Shown: in pieces, positions 1 through 7,331 of the stretch
Position numbering within the stretch: the first letter of the stretch is position 1
How the letters are laid out: every line of letters begins with the position of its first letter
Assembly (NCBI GenBank): GCA_031255975.1
Contig: JAIRRM010000099.1
Coordinates: forward strand, 1 to 10,566
Reading direction: 5' to 3'
Length of the DNA stretch: 10,566 bases
DNA from: Propionibacteriaceae bacterium
Lineage (GTDB): Bacteria > Actinomycetota > Actinomycetes > Propionibacteriales > Propionibacteriaceae
Notes under the pieces: generated by a model
What the model was told of the DNA's origin: nothing
The model's input: only the letters and a program-made list of their open reading frames with translations
Databases searched by the model: none
Made by a program: the position numbers and the translations under genes

Positions 1-234
1 CAGGCCGTGGCGCAACTCACCGAGCATCGCGACAAGCTGGACGCCATCGTAATCGAACTGCTGGCCAATGAAACGCTGGACGAGGACGCGGTGTATGCCG
101 CCGCCGGTATTGAGCGGCCACACGATGATCGCGAGATGGTGAAGACCAACACCAAAACGTCGCTGGATTCGCCGCGAGCCGTCCCCGATGCCCCGTGGGA
201 GCCGCCGTCTGCTACCGAGAAGATTGACGGCTGA
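1..234 (+). CDS. ftsH: ATP-dependent zinc metalloprotease FtsH, C-terminal end (5'-truncated by window)
   Basis: This is the last part of FtsH, the membrane-anchored AAA+ protease that degrades misfolded membrane proteins and short-lived regulators. The frame is open from the first base (Gln-Ala-Val...), so the GTG at position 7 is an internal valine codon and not a start. The visible segment matches the end of the peptidase domain: a helix 'LTEHRDKLDAIVIELLANET' followed by 'LDEDAV', the usual LLE-x-ETLD-type ending of FtsH. After it comes a hydrophilic tail of about 40 residues rich in Pro, Ser, Asp and Glu, as is common in actinobacterial FtsH. The AAA+ module and the HExxH zinc site lie outside the window. 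The stop TGA is 8 bp before the next ATG, suggesting co-transcription with the following genes. The identification rests on this short tail only. Confidence 0.8.
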   Translation, partial: QAVAQLTEHRDKLDAIVIELLANETLDEDAVYAAAGIERPHDDREMVKTNTKTSLDSPRAVPDAPWEPPSATEKIDG

Positions 235-242
235 GTGGCGTG

Positions 243-1289
243 ATGTTTGACAAAGTCAGTCGCTATCTCCGCAGGGTGAGGCGCATGGACTGGGGCCAGT
301 TGTGGCGCTACGTCGGCAAGGTACAGGCCATAACCCATCGATCCAGGATCGCCATTCTTTGCGACATCTTCGGTTGTTCTGTGAAGTACTCCGCCGGGTA
401 TATGGACTACTTCGAGTATGAGTTCTTCCTGATGCCGCAGGCCGCCCGGAGGACGTATCTCACCATCAAGATAGCCATGGACATGGATCGCCGTTACAAC
501 GCCGGAGCCAGGCGCGAGGTTTTCGATGACAAGATCGCCATGCACCAGGTCTTCGACGATCTGATGGGGCGAGAATGGCTGAATCTAAACACCACTACGA
601 GCACCGAACTGGAGGGGTTCGCGGCGCGACACCCCCAGGTGATCGTAAAGCCGCCCGCTGGATCGGCCGGCGTGGGCATTGAGGTGCTTAAGTTGCCCCC
701 GGGTACCGATTTCGCGGCGCTACATGGCCGACTGGTCGCCGCCGGGCAGACCCTGATGGAGCCCGTGCTGCGCAATCATCCGGATCTTGATCGCCTCTAT
801 CCAGGCTCCCTGAACACCATGCGCGTCATCACGTTTGCGCGTGACGGGGAGGTGTCGGTGCTGCGGGTGGTGCTCAAAGCCGGTAACGGCGGTGCCACCG
901 ACAACTTCGCCACCAACGGCATGTACACCTTTGTCGATGACATCGGCACCGTGTTCCTTCCCGCCATTGATCGCGAAGGCGACATTCACGAACGGCATCC
1001 GCTGACCGGCACCGCGTTCCGCGGTTTTCAGGTGCCGCTGTTCTCCGAGGCCCTTGCGCTGGTGCGACAGGCCGCGTTGCGGCTTCCCGAAGTGCCGTAT
1101 GTGGGCTGGGACGTAGCGGTGACCCCCACCAACCCGGTGATTATTGAAGGCAACACCAGTTCCGGCATCTTCCAACCCAAATACTCGCTCAACCCCACCG
1201 GCATCGGCGACTTCCCAACGTATGAACGCGCCATGCGCTTCTGCGACGACGGACGCTTCGACAAACTGCCCCCGACATTGAAGCCCTGA
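243..1289 (+). CDS. ATP-grasp family protein (sugar-transfer-associated ATP-grasp type)
   Basis: This 348-residue soluble protein has an ATP-grasp fold. ATP-grasp enzymes couple ATP hydrolysis to joining a carboxylate to an amine, thiol or similar group through an acylphosphate. The visible signals are a nucleotide-binding segment 'VIVKPPAGSAGVGIEVL' at about residues 133-149, whose Lys and Gly-rich loop contact ATP. An 'NTMRVIT' strand lies near 191-197. The C-terminal metal-binding pattern is 'GWDVAV' (Asp near 290) followed by 'PVIIEGNTSSG' (Glu and Asn near 302-304). The order and spacing resemble the sugar-transfer-associated ATP-grasp domain, whose substrate is generally unknown. The N-terminal 90 residues are basic and aromatic-rich, with no clear signal peptide. 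ATG 243 is preferred; an in-frame GTG at 240 is equally possible, and neither has a strong ribosome-binding site. It starts just after the ftsH stop and ends 6 bp before the aldo/keto reductase. The substrate cannot be assigned. Confidence 0.8.
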   Translation: MFDKVSRYLRRVRRMDWGQLWRYVGKVQAITHRSRIAILCDIFGCSVKYSAGYMDYFEYEFFLMPQAARRTYLTIKIAMDMDRRYNAGARREVFDDKIAMHQVFDDLMGREWLNLNTTTSTELEGFAARHPQVIVKPPAGSAGVGIEVLKLPPGTDFAALHGRLVAAGQTLMEPVLRNHPDLDRLYPGSLNTMRVITFARDGEVSVLRVVLKAGNGGATDNFATNGMYTFVDDIGTVFLPAIDREGDIHERHPLTGTAFRGFQVPLFSEALALVRQAALRLPEVPYVGWDVAVTPTNPVIIEGNTSSGIFQPKYSLNPTGIGDFPTYERAMRFCDDGRFDKLPPTLKP

Positions 1290-1295
1290 CCAGCC

Positions 1296-2258
1296 ATGGA
1301 ACAGCGCGCGCTCGGCGACACCGGCATCACCGTCTCCAGATTAGGCTTGGGCACGCTGACCTGGGGACGCGACGTGGACCCACCACAGGCCCGGAAACTG
1401 ATGCGTGCGTTCGTCGCCGCAGGCGGCAACCTCATCGACACCGCCCCGGCGTACGGCGCTGGTTTGGCAGAACGGATCATCGGTTCGCTGATGCGCCACG
1501 ATGTACCGCGAGAGCAGTTGGTGATCGCCACCAAAGCTGGTTTCGGCGGGCCAGACGGCGGCCAGCGTGTTGATGTGAGCCGTCAGGCGCTGCTCGCCGA
1601 CCTGGAGGGTTCGCTGCAACGACTCGGCACAGATTACGTGGATATCTGGCAACTGCACGCCTGGGGCGAGGGGCTGAGCGAGGCACTGGGGGCGCTGGAT
1701 TACGCGGTGGCGCGCGGCATGGCTCGGGCCGTCGGGGTGTGCAACTACGTGGGTTGGCAGTTAGGCAGCGCCGCCACCATCCAACTGCTGGGTGACGTCG
1801 GCACGACACGACTGTCTGTGGCCAGTAGCGAGTATTCACTGCTCGCGCGCGGTGCCGAAACAGAGGTGTTGCCCGCCTGCCGGTACCACGGTCTGGGATT
1901 TTTCGCCTGGGCGCCGTTGGGACGAGGTGTGCTGCCCGGACGCTATCTAGGCGGCGTCACACCCACCGACTCGCGGGCAGCGTCACCCGGCTTCGAGTGG
2001 TACGTAGAGCCATATCTCAACGCCAAGTCAATGGCCGTGGTAGACGCCCTGGCACACGCCGCCGAGGGACTGGGAATGACGCCACCTCAAGTGCCACTGC
2101 TATGGGTACGAGACGCCCCCGGCGTCACCGCCGTGCTACTAGGTGCCCGCAGCGCAGAACAGCTACAGCCCTACCTCGACGCCGAATCCAAAACCCTGCC
2201 AAACGAAATCGTCAGCGCCTTAGACGACATCACCGGTGGAGCGAACCTCTTGCGCTGA
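1296..2258 (+). CDS. Aldo/keto reductase
   Basis: This is a 320-residue NAD(P)H-dependent oxidoreductase of the aldo/keto reductase superfamily, a cytoplasmic (beta/alpha)8 barrel that reduces aldehydes and ketones. The N-terminus 'RALGDTGITVSRLGLGT' is typical of the family. The catalytic tetrad is complete: Asp48 and Tyr53 in 'LIDTAPAYG', Lys80 in 'VIATKAG', and His121 in 'DIWQLHAW'. The C-terminal cofactor loop 'GVTAVLLGARSAEQLQPYL' (about 276-294) is the usual NADPH-binding segment. Length is normal for the family. ATG 1296 begins 6 bp after the upstream ATP-grasp stop, so the two are probably translated from one message. No strong ribosome-binding site is visible, consistent with coupling. 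The physiological carbonyl substrate cannot be read from the sequence. It converges on the sugar-transport operon and there is no evidence that it works with it. Confidence 0.92.
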   Translation: MEQRALGDTGITVSRLGLGTLTWGRDVDPPQARKLMRAFVAAGGNLIDTAPAYGAGLAERIIGSLMRHDVPREQLVIATKAGFGGPDGGQRVDVSRQALLADLEGSLQRLGTDYVDIWQLHAWGEGLSEALGALDYAVARGMARAVGVCNYVGWQLGSAATIQLLGDVGTTRLSVASSEYSLLARGAETEVLPACRYHGLGFFAWAPLGRGVLPGRYLGGVTPTDSRAASPGFEWYVEPYLNAKSMAVVDALAHAAEGLGMTPPQVPLLWVRDAPGVTAVLLGARSAEQLQPYLDAESKTLPNEIVSALDDITGGANLLR

Positions 2259-2364
2259 GGTGATGCGAACCACACGGCGCTACAACACACAGAGTGCGCT
2301 GTCGGCAACGAACACAACGAAGCAACCCAAAATCCACCACGTCGCGCTCGCGAAATGCTGTCCG
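2259..2364. other. Convergent intergenic gap, no terminator recognised
   Basis: These 106 bp separate the 3' end of the aldo/keto reductase from the 3' end of the last transporter gene on the other strand. A bidirectional terminator would be expected. I see only short GC-rich inverted segments (for example CGCG-CT-CGCG near 2344-2353) and no T-run on either strand, so no terminator is claimed. Confidence 0.4.
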
Positions 2365-3378
2365 TTATGCGGCAACGGATGCCGCAGCGACGCGCTGTAA
2401 GCGCCGCTTGGCGAGCCACGCTTTTACGCGCTCGCCGTTCGCGGAATACATGAGGATCGCTATCATCAGGAAAGACGTGATAAGGGAGCGCTGCTGCAGC
2501 GTGACCCCGATGCTCGCCAAGCCTTGCGAGATGATCGCGGTGGTTATGCAGCCCAAGACGATTGCGATGTTCTGATCGCAGAACCTAGCTACGACGCCGC
2601 CGATAAACAAGGGGAGCATCGCGCTGAATACCGCGGCCGAAGTACCTAGGCTCAGTTGCGCGGTCTGGGTTCCGTTATATGAAAGGCGTAGAAAACCGAC
2701 CATAGCCACCAATGCGCCGCACATCATGTAACACACAAAAGCGTTGGTTTTCTCGTTTAAGCCGGTGTCCACGGCTATCTTCTGGCCGAACTGAATGGCA
2801 CGGTAATTGAAGCCGAAGCGAGTGAAGTTAAGCACGACATACATAATCACCAGCCCAGCACCGAGCAGCAGAAGCATCGGAGTTATCCCCGTACCACCCA
2901 ACAGTTCCGGCACCAAAGAGATATTAACCCCTTTGCCGCTTGATATCCCATACCCCAAGCCTTCGTAGGCGAGAGCCACACCCAGCGAGGTTATCATCGG
3001 CGGCAGGTTGAACAGGAGATAGAGGACGCCCGAGACAGCTCCCAGCGCCGCCCCCACGCCGACAAAAGTGAGCAGCATCGTAAACGAGTTCATACCGGTC
3101 TCTATTGCGATACGGCCGCTGATGATGCCAGCGAGCACGGCGGTGGCACCGAGGGAGAAATCGAATCTTCCCGCGAACAGGTGCAGCCCTAACGCGAATG
3201 CCGAGAACGCCGACATACACACCGCGTATAGGAACGCCCTGAAACCACCCTGCTCTGCCCAGAACGGCACGCCTTTCAACTCACAGATTATGAGCATCAG
3301 TGCGAGCGTCGCAACCGGAACGGCTAGCGACAGCCCAGCATTCTTCAACAGCCGCTTTACACGGTTGGCATCATTCAT
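2365..3378 (-). CDS. Sugar ABC transporter permease (ribose/AI-2 type), second permease of the operon
   Basis: This 337-residue integral membrane protein belongs to the RbsC/LsrC-like branched-chain permease family (BPD_transp_2) and would form part of the translocation channel. Hydrophobic segments occur at about 16-33, 46-68, 77-92, 99-125, 165-185, 212-230, 250-265, 270-290 and 298-312. Two family landmarks are visible: 'FAGRFDFSLGATAVLAG' (about 68-84), equivalent to the G-x-x-DLS-x-G segment after the first helices, and 'AIQFGQKIAVDTGLN' (about 194-208), the cytoplasmic loop that docks on the ATPase. It begins 85 bp after the binding-protein stop, downstream of a strong stem-loop. A good ribosome-binding site AGGGGA (3388-3393) lies 9 nt before ATG 3378. 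It differs clearly from the other permease in the operon, so the channel is probably a heterodimer. The transported sugar is unknown. Confidence 0.9.
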   Translation of the reverse strand: MNDANRVKRLLKNAGLSLAVPVATLALMLIICELKGVPFWAEQGGFRAFLYAVCMSAFSAFALGLHLFAGRFDFSLGATAVLAGIISGRIAIETGMNSFTMLLTFVGVGAALGAVSGVLYLLFNLPPMITSLGVALAYEGLGYGISSGKGVNISLVPELLGGTGITPMLLLLGAGLVIMYVVLNFTRFGFNYRAIQFGQKIAVDTGLNEKTNAFVCYMMCGALVAMVGFLRLSYNGTQTAQLSLGTSAAVFSAMLPLFIGGVVARFCDQNIAIVLGCITTAIISQGLASIGVTLQQRSLITSFLMIAILMYSANGERVKAWLAKRRLQRVAAASVAA

Positions 3379-3400
3379 GCGCGCCTATCCCCTATCTGTT

Positions 3401-3434
3401 GCCTCGCCCCCGCTCCGGCGGGCGAGGGCGAGGC
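3401..3434 (-). promoter_or_regulatory. Intercistronic GC-rich stem-loop between binding-protein and second permease genes
   Basis: Bases 3401-3409 (GCCTCGCCC) pair perfectly with 3426-3434 (GGGCGAGGC). The inner arms CCGC (3410-3413) and GCGG (3418-3421) pair as well, leaving a 4-nt loop and a 4-nt bulge (3422-3425). In the leftward transcript this gives 13 base pairs, nearly all G-C, placed 30 nt after the binding-protein stop and 7 nt before the ribosome-binding site of the next permease. No U-run follows in either direction, so it is not a standard intrinsic terminator. It could stabilise the 3' end of the binding-protein message or partly attenuate transcription or translation of the last gene. 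Such elements are known after binding-protein genes in sugar ABC operons. The role here is inferred. Confidence 0.6.
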
Positions 3435-3463
3435 AATATGTCAGTTAATAGAGATTGAAATTG

Positions 3464-4708
3464 CTACTTGTGGAGCTTCGCCAGCGCGTCATAGTCGAGC
3501 GCCGCGAACTCCGCGAAGGTTTCCCGGGTGACATCAGGATGCAGTCGAACTATGTAGTTCTCCATGATCTCCTTGTTGAAAGCCGGATTTGCGACCGCGT
3601 CGAGCGCCATCCTCTCATTGAACTCCTCAAGCGATCCCGCATTCCAGAATGGCCCTTGCAACCTGGAACCAGTGCCATCAGCGGCTTTGACAACATCGGC
3701 ATGACCGTCGATGGCGTTGATGAGCGCTACGACGCTGGGACCCATGCTGGAGGGGTATTTGCCAACCAGATACTGCAAAATGCCAGCCTCGAACGAAGCC
3801 TGTGCGGTTGGCGTGAACGCACCAACCTCATTCATCCTCGCACCGGTGATGCCGACACCGCTCAGCAGGGTGTTCACATCCTGGCTGCCCTCTGCGCTCA
3901 TGAGAATAGTGTCGAAGCTCTTCCCACTGACGGCGGCGGTGAACCGCTCATTGAAGGTGGGATCTATAGCTTCGTAGCCGGCCAACCCATAGATGGTGCT
4001 GATGTTGAGCCCGGAGGTGCCGGTTGCGAACTCGCCGATACCGGGGCCGAGAACCACACTGCCGCTTGTCGGCTCGGTGTAAACCGCGCCAGCCTCGATC
4101 AGCGCGTCGCGGATGCCATAGAACCTCTGGACGTGCATGTCGGAGGGGATGGAAAGCCCAAGGAGGGCCCCGTACACCAAGATGTCCTTTGAGCCGTTCG
4201 CAACGAAGTACTGCGCCGCTGAGTACCCAGCGGCGTACTCATCTTCAAGCGACGGGCCCATCGTGCCGAGGTAGTACGGCAGATCCTTTACCGCGTCATA
4301 ATTCTCTTGAGTGGACAGGCCGCCGCCGCGGACATACCACATTCCAAGTTCGTTTGCCTTCTCAATGGCGGCGACGGTATCTACTACACCGAGGATGCCC
4401 TGGCAACCGGCCAACTTCAGTTCTTCAACTCCCCTGACCGCCGCGTCGCTATCCGTTCCGGGAGCGGGGACGAACTTGAACTCAACGTTCAACGCTGCCG
4501 CGACGTAGTCGTTCAGGTAGTTGTTCCACTCGATCTGTTCCGCGGCGGTATCAGAGAAGGGAATGACGCCGATAACGTACTTAGGGGCGGTGGTATCCCC
4601 TCCAGAAGGGGTGTCTGTGTCATCGGAGCAGGCGGCGAACAGCGGCAGGCACGTCATGAGTGCGAGCGGCAGTGCAAGAGCCCGACGAATGGATAGTTTT
4701 GTAAACAT
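3464..4708 (-). CDS. Sugar ABC transporter substrate-binding lipoprotein
   Basis: This 414-residue solute-binding protein would capture the sugar outside the membrane and deliver it to the permeases. The N-terminus has basic residues (K4, R8-R9), a hydrophobic stretch and a lipobox LFAAC with the lipidated Cys at residue 27. An Asp/Ser/Thr/Gly-rich linker follows. The mature part begins with 'KYVIGVIPFSDTAAEQ', the first strand of a type I periplasmic-binding fold. Repeated alpha/beta units follow, such as 'LKLAGCQGILGVVDTVAAIE' and 'SFDTILMSAEG'. It is longer than RbsB-like proteins (about 300 residues) and only loosely resembles them. ATG 4708 is chosen because AAGGA (4718-4722) lies 9 nt upstream; an in-frame TTG at 4717 directly abuts that site and would have no spacing. 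It sits between the two permease genes, 26 bp after the first. The ligand is unknown, though the GH3 gene suggests a glycoside. Confidence 0.9.
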   Translation of the reverse strand: MFTKLSIRRALALPLALMTCLPLFAACSDDTDTPSGGDTTAPKYVIGVIPFSDTAAEQIEWNNYLNDYVAAALNVEFKFVPAPGTDSDAAVRGVEELKLAGCQGILGVVDTVAAIEKANELGMWYVRGGGLSTQENYDAVKDLPYYLGTMGPSLEDEYAAGYSAAQYFVANGSKDILVYGALLGLSIPSDMHVQRFYGIRDALIEAGAVYTEPTSGSVVLGPGIGEFATGTSGLNISTIYGLAGYEAIDPTFNERFTAAVSGKSFDTILMSAEGSQDVNTLLSGVGITGARMNEVGAFTPTAQASFEAGILQYLVGKYPSSMGPSVVALINAIDGHADVVKAADGTGSRLQGPFWNAGSLEEFNERMALDAVANPAFNKEIMENYIVRLHPDVTRETFAEFAALDYDALAKLHK

Positions 4709-4717
4709 TTCTTCCAA

Positions 4718-4722
4718 TCCTT
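4718..4722 (-). promoter_or_regulatory. Ribosome-binding site deciding the binding-protein start
   Basis: AAGGA on the minus strand is 9 nt from ATG 4708. The in-frame TTG at 4717 immediately follows this site with zero spacing, so the ATG is the better start and the protein begins Met-Phe-Thr-Lys. Confidence 0.6.
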
Positions 4723-4734
4723 GTTGCTATTTGC

Positions 4735-5736
4735 TTAGAACATCTCCGCCCGGGACAGCATTTTTTCCCGGTAGGAGAACGACGCCACGAATACCACGGC
4801 CAAAAACAGCACCGCTTTGTAAACCTGGCTCCAACCTGTTGTGATGCCCTGCATCGTTAGAATCTGCGACAAGAGCACCATCGAAAATGAGCCGATGATA
4901 CCGGCCGAGATTTTGCTGTAAGCGCCTCCCGCGAGTGGCATACCGCCGAACACGATCGCCATCATGACATCCATGCCAAGCGAGACGCCGGTATTGGCGG
5001 TAACCGCGCGCGAGCGGGCTATCAGTAGGAAAGCTGCGATCCCCACGGCAGAACCAGAGATGAGGAACGTCAGTATGGTTTGTTTTGCGATGGATATACC
5101 GGTCTGCTCGGCGACCTTCGGATTTCCGCCGAGGACCTTGTTCCGCCTGCCCATCTTTGTGAAGTTGAACAGCACTAGACAGATCAAGAAAAAGACCAGC
5201 ACGAATCCCAACCGCAGGTATGGGTTGTCCAACGCCTTGATCGGTTCGACCATGGTGGTCGTCACTCTCAGATCGGTCTTGCCGCCGAGCAATATCTGTA
5301 GCGTGGCCGTCAGCACCGACATCATCGCGATAGTCATCACAAAAACCGGCATCCTGAACACGGCAGACAAAACGGAGTTGACAAACCCGATGGCCATCCC
5401 AACCACGAGGCAAACCAGGAACATGCCGACCACGCCAGCACCGGCGTTGTAAGCCATAATTCCCAGACAAACCGAGACTGCGGCACCGACACCCAATGAG
5501 ATGTCGAACGAGCCCAGTGAGAAGATGAACACCGCCCCGGTGGACATGATGGCCATCGTGGCCACCTGATCGATAAACGTCTGGATATGAAGTGACGTCG
5601 GCCTGAAATTGGTTGAAATCAGATACAGCACTATCAGCAGCGCTAGCCCGGCGAAGGGCAGCAACCTCCTGAGCATGCCCATCACCACGCGCAAGTCAAT
5701 GCCCTTCTTAGACGCTGTCACGGTTTCCGCGCTCAT
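4735..5736 (-). CDS. Sugar ABC transporter permease (ribose/AI-2 type), first permease of the operon
   Basis: This 333-residue membrane protein is of the RbsC/LsrD-like family (BPD_transp_2). Hydrophobic segments lie at about 24-42, 57-74, 82-97, 101-126, 130-150, 175-192, 219-241, 255-270, 274-295 and 305-321. Family landmarks are 'SLGSFDISLGVGAAVSV' (about 73-89), 'VLGGNPKVAEQTGISI' (about 201-216, the ATPase-coupling loop with the G-x-N-x-x-x-A-x-x-x-G-I pattern), and 'IVFGGMPLAGGAYSKI' (about 261-276), typical of this group. The short N-terminus before the first helix is Lys/Arg-containing, as expected for a cytoplasmic start. ATG 5736 lies 8 bp after the ATPase stop, and its ribosome-binding site (GGGAG) overlaps the region of that TAG stop, so the two genes are probably translationally coupled. 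It pairs with the permease at 2365-3378, which shares the fold but not close sequence. Confidence 0.93.
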   Translation of the reverse strand: MSAETVTASKKGIDLRVVMGMLRRLLPFAGLALLIVLYLISTNFRPTSLHIQTFIDQVATMAIMSTGAVFIFSLGSFDISLGVGAAVSVCLGIMAYNAGAGVVGMFLVCLVVGMAIGFVNSVLSAVFRMPVFVMTIAMMSVLTATLQILLGGKTDLRVTTTMVEPIKALDNPYLRLGFVLVFFLICLVLFNFTKMGRRNKVLGGNPKVAEQTGISIAKQTILTFLISGSAVGIAAFLLIARSRAVTANTGVSLGMDVMMAIVFGGMPLAGGAYSKISAGIIGSFSMVLLSQILTMQGITTGWSQVYKAVLFLAVVFVASFSYREKMLSRAEMF

Positions 5737-5744
5737 TAGTCTCC

Positions 5745-7319
5745 CTAGACCATGTAGTCGATAATCTGAGCCTCGGTGAGGCTTTCCGAACGTCTGAACT
5801 CTTTGGCGATCTTGCCGTCCTTCATAATCAGCAGCCGATCTGACATCCCGATAAGCTCCGTCAACTCCTCGGAGATCATGATGATCGAGACGCCTTCTTG
5901 CTTCAGGCGGTACATCAACTGGTACATCGCCTGTTTTACGCCGATGTCGATACCGCGCGTGGGGCAGTCAAGAATCATGATGCGACTCTCCGCACCGACC
6001 CACTTCCCGAACACAACCTTCTGTTTGTTACCACCGGACAGTTGGTTGACAAGCTGTTCGTCCGAGGTGCACTTTATTTGGAAATCCTCGACCTGCTTTT
6101 TCGCATAGGTACGCTCAACCCCTGGCCAGATGAGTCCGAATTTCGCGATCTTGTCTATGCCCGCCGACACTATGTTGTCGCGGATAGGCGCTCGCAGCAG
6201 CAACGCCTCGGTGTCTCTATCCTTGGAAACGTAACCGATAGCGTTTCGCATGGCCGTCGTCACACTGTTGATACGGGTACCGTCGGCGGTGACCACCTCT
6301 CCGCCCGTCGGTGCCAAAAAGCCGAACAGCACCTTGCCGAGAGGGTGCATACCGCAATGGGACATGCCACCAATGCCCAGTATCTCGCCCTTGTGCAGTT
6401 CAAGGCTCACGCCGTCAAGAGAATGGCCAACCAGATCCCGCGCCGAAAGCACCACCTCATCCGAACTGCTGCCATCAAAATCGGAGCGGTAATAGTCGCC
6501 TTTCAGTTCGCGCCCTATCATCAACTGCTTGATCGTGTCCAGGCTGAAATCTGCCTTATCGAGCGAACGCACCACGCTGCCATCACGTAACACGGTGAGT
6601 CGAGTACATACGCTCATAACCTCATCGATGTCGTGCGAGATGAATATGACCGACTTCCCCGCCGCCCTTTGCTGCTCCATCAGCGTGTAAAGAATCTGCC
6701 TGCCTCGTTGTGAAACCGCGGTCGTCGTCTCGTCCACGACGAACAGTTCCGGCTGCTTCGCCCAAACCTTAGCTATCTCAATGATCTTGCGATCTTGCAG
6801 ATTCAGGGTGAACGCGGGAAGACTCGGATCAATGTCGTCAACACCGATGGAATGCAAGGCGGCAGTTGCCATCTCTACCAGCTTGGCCTTGTTCAGAAAC
6901 CCGAACTTGCCGTACTTGTCGTAATCGCCCAGCGCGATGTTCTCGGCAATCGAAATCCCGGCGATTACCCCATTCTCCTGCACGATCATGCCGACGCCCT
7001 TGTTCAGCGCATCGGTCATGGAGGAGGGCTTCCATGGCTGGCCGGCAAACAACATCTGCCCCGAGGTCGGTGGCTGAATGCCAGCGATGATCGACGTAAG
7101 CGTGGACTTCCCCGAGCCGTTTTCGCCAATGAGCCCCAGTATCTCGCCGCGCAGCACCTGGATGTTCACCTTATCCAGCGCGGTGACCACCCCGAACTTT
7201 TTGACCATGTCGTGAATCTCTACGATCACGTCGCGCGCGGCGACAGGAGAGGCGTCGTACTCCTCACGTTCTGCTGTGGGTGCCACATCTTCAGGGGCAC
7301 AGCGTTGGTCAGAATGCAC
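5745..7319 (-). CDS. Sugar ABC transporter ATP-binding protein with two nucleotide-binding domains (RbsA/MglA-like)
   Basis: This 524-residue tandem ATPase would power import through the two permeases from the cytoplasmic face. Numbered from GTG 7319, NBD1 has a perfect Walker A 'GENGSGKST' (about 65-73), a Q-loop Gln near 114, Walker B 'LFVVDET' (about 192-198) and switch His near 229. Its signature motif is degenerate ('LNLQD', about 172-176). NBD2 is the reverse: a canonical signature 'LSGGNKQK' (about 427-434), but a decayed Walker A ('GGMSHCGMHPLGK', about 317-329), 'ILDCPTRGID' with Cys in place of the catalytic Glu, and 'ISEE' where the switch His would be. This predicts one active ATP site. 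GTG 7319 is preferred because AGGAGG (7326-7331) lies 6 nt upstream; the TTG at 7325 abuts that site. It follows the GH3 gene by 81 bp and precedes the permease by 8 bp. The sugar is not determined by this subunit. Confidence 0.93.
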   Translation of the reverse strand: MHSDQRCAPEDVAPTAEREEYDASPVAARDVIVEIHDMVKKFGVVTALDKVNIQVLRGEILGLIGENGSGKSTLTSIIAGIQPPTSGQMLFAGQPWKPSSMTDALNKGVGMIVQENGVIAGISIAENIALGDYDKYGKFGFLNKAKLVEMATAALHSIGVDDIDPSLPAFTLNLQDRKIIEIAKVWAKQPELFVVDETTTAVSQRGRQILYTLMEQQRAAGKSVIFISHDIDEVMSVCTRLTVLRDGSVVRSLDKADFSLDTIKQLMIGRELKGDYYRSDFDGSSSDEVVLSARDLVGHSLDGVSLELHKGEILGIGGMSHCGMHPLGKVLFGFLAPTGGEVVTADGTRINSVTTAMRNAIGYVSKDRDTEALLLRAPIRDNIVSAGIDKIAKFGLIWPGVERTYAKKQVEDFQIKCTSDEQLVNQLSGGNKQKVVFGKWVGAESRIMILDCPTRGIDIGVKQAMYQLMYRLKQEGVSIIMISEELTELIGMSDRLLIMKDGKIAKEFRRSESLTEAQIIDYMV

Positions 7320-7325
7320 AATCAA

Positions 7326-7331
7326 CCTCCT
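7326..7331 (-). promoter_or_regulatory. Consensus ribosome-binding site AGGAGG of the ABC ATPase gene
   Basis: AGGAGG on the minus strand sits 6 nt before GTG 7319. The in-frame TTG at 7325 touches the site with no spacing. This favours GTG 7319 and suggests strong independent translation of the ATPase, despite the 81-bp gap after the GH3 gene. I see no convincing promoter or terminator in that gap. Confidence 0.65.

Noticed and set aside
7..234. Small stand-alone gene beginning at GTG 7
   Set aside because: The frame is open to the window edge and the sequence is the end of FtsH, so the GTG is an internal valine codon.
720..1175. 151-codon open frame on the minus strand inside the ATP-grasp gene
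   Set aside because: Low-complexity translation rich in Gly, His and Arg with no family features; it lies antisense to a well-supported gene.
3401..3434. Rho-independent terminator
   Set aside because: The stem is strong, but no T-run follows on either strand and a transporter gene with a good ribosome-binding site begins right after it.
3455..4192. 245-codon open frame on the plus strand opposite the binding-protein gene
   Set aside because: The opposite strand encodes a lipoprotein with lipobox and conserved fold; the plus-strand product shows no recognisable motif.
5898..6590. 230-codon open frame on the plus strand opposite the ABC ATPase
   Set aside because: Antisense shadow of highly conserved ATPase motifs.
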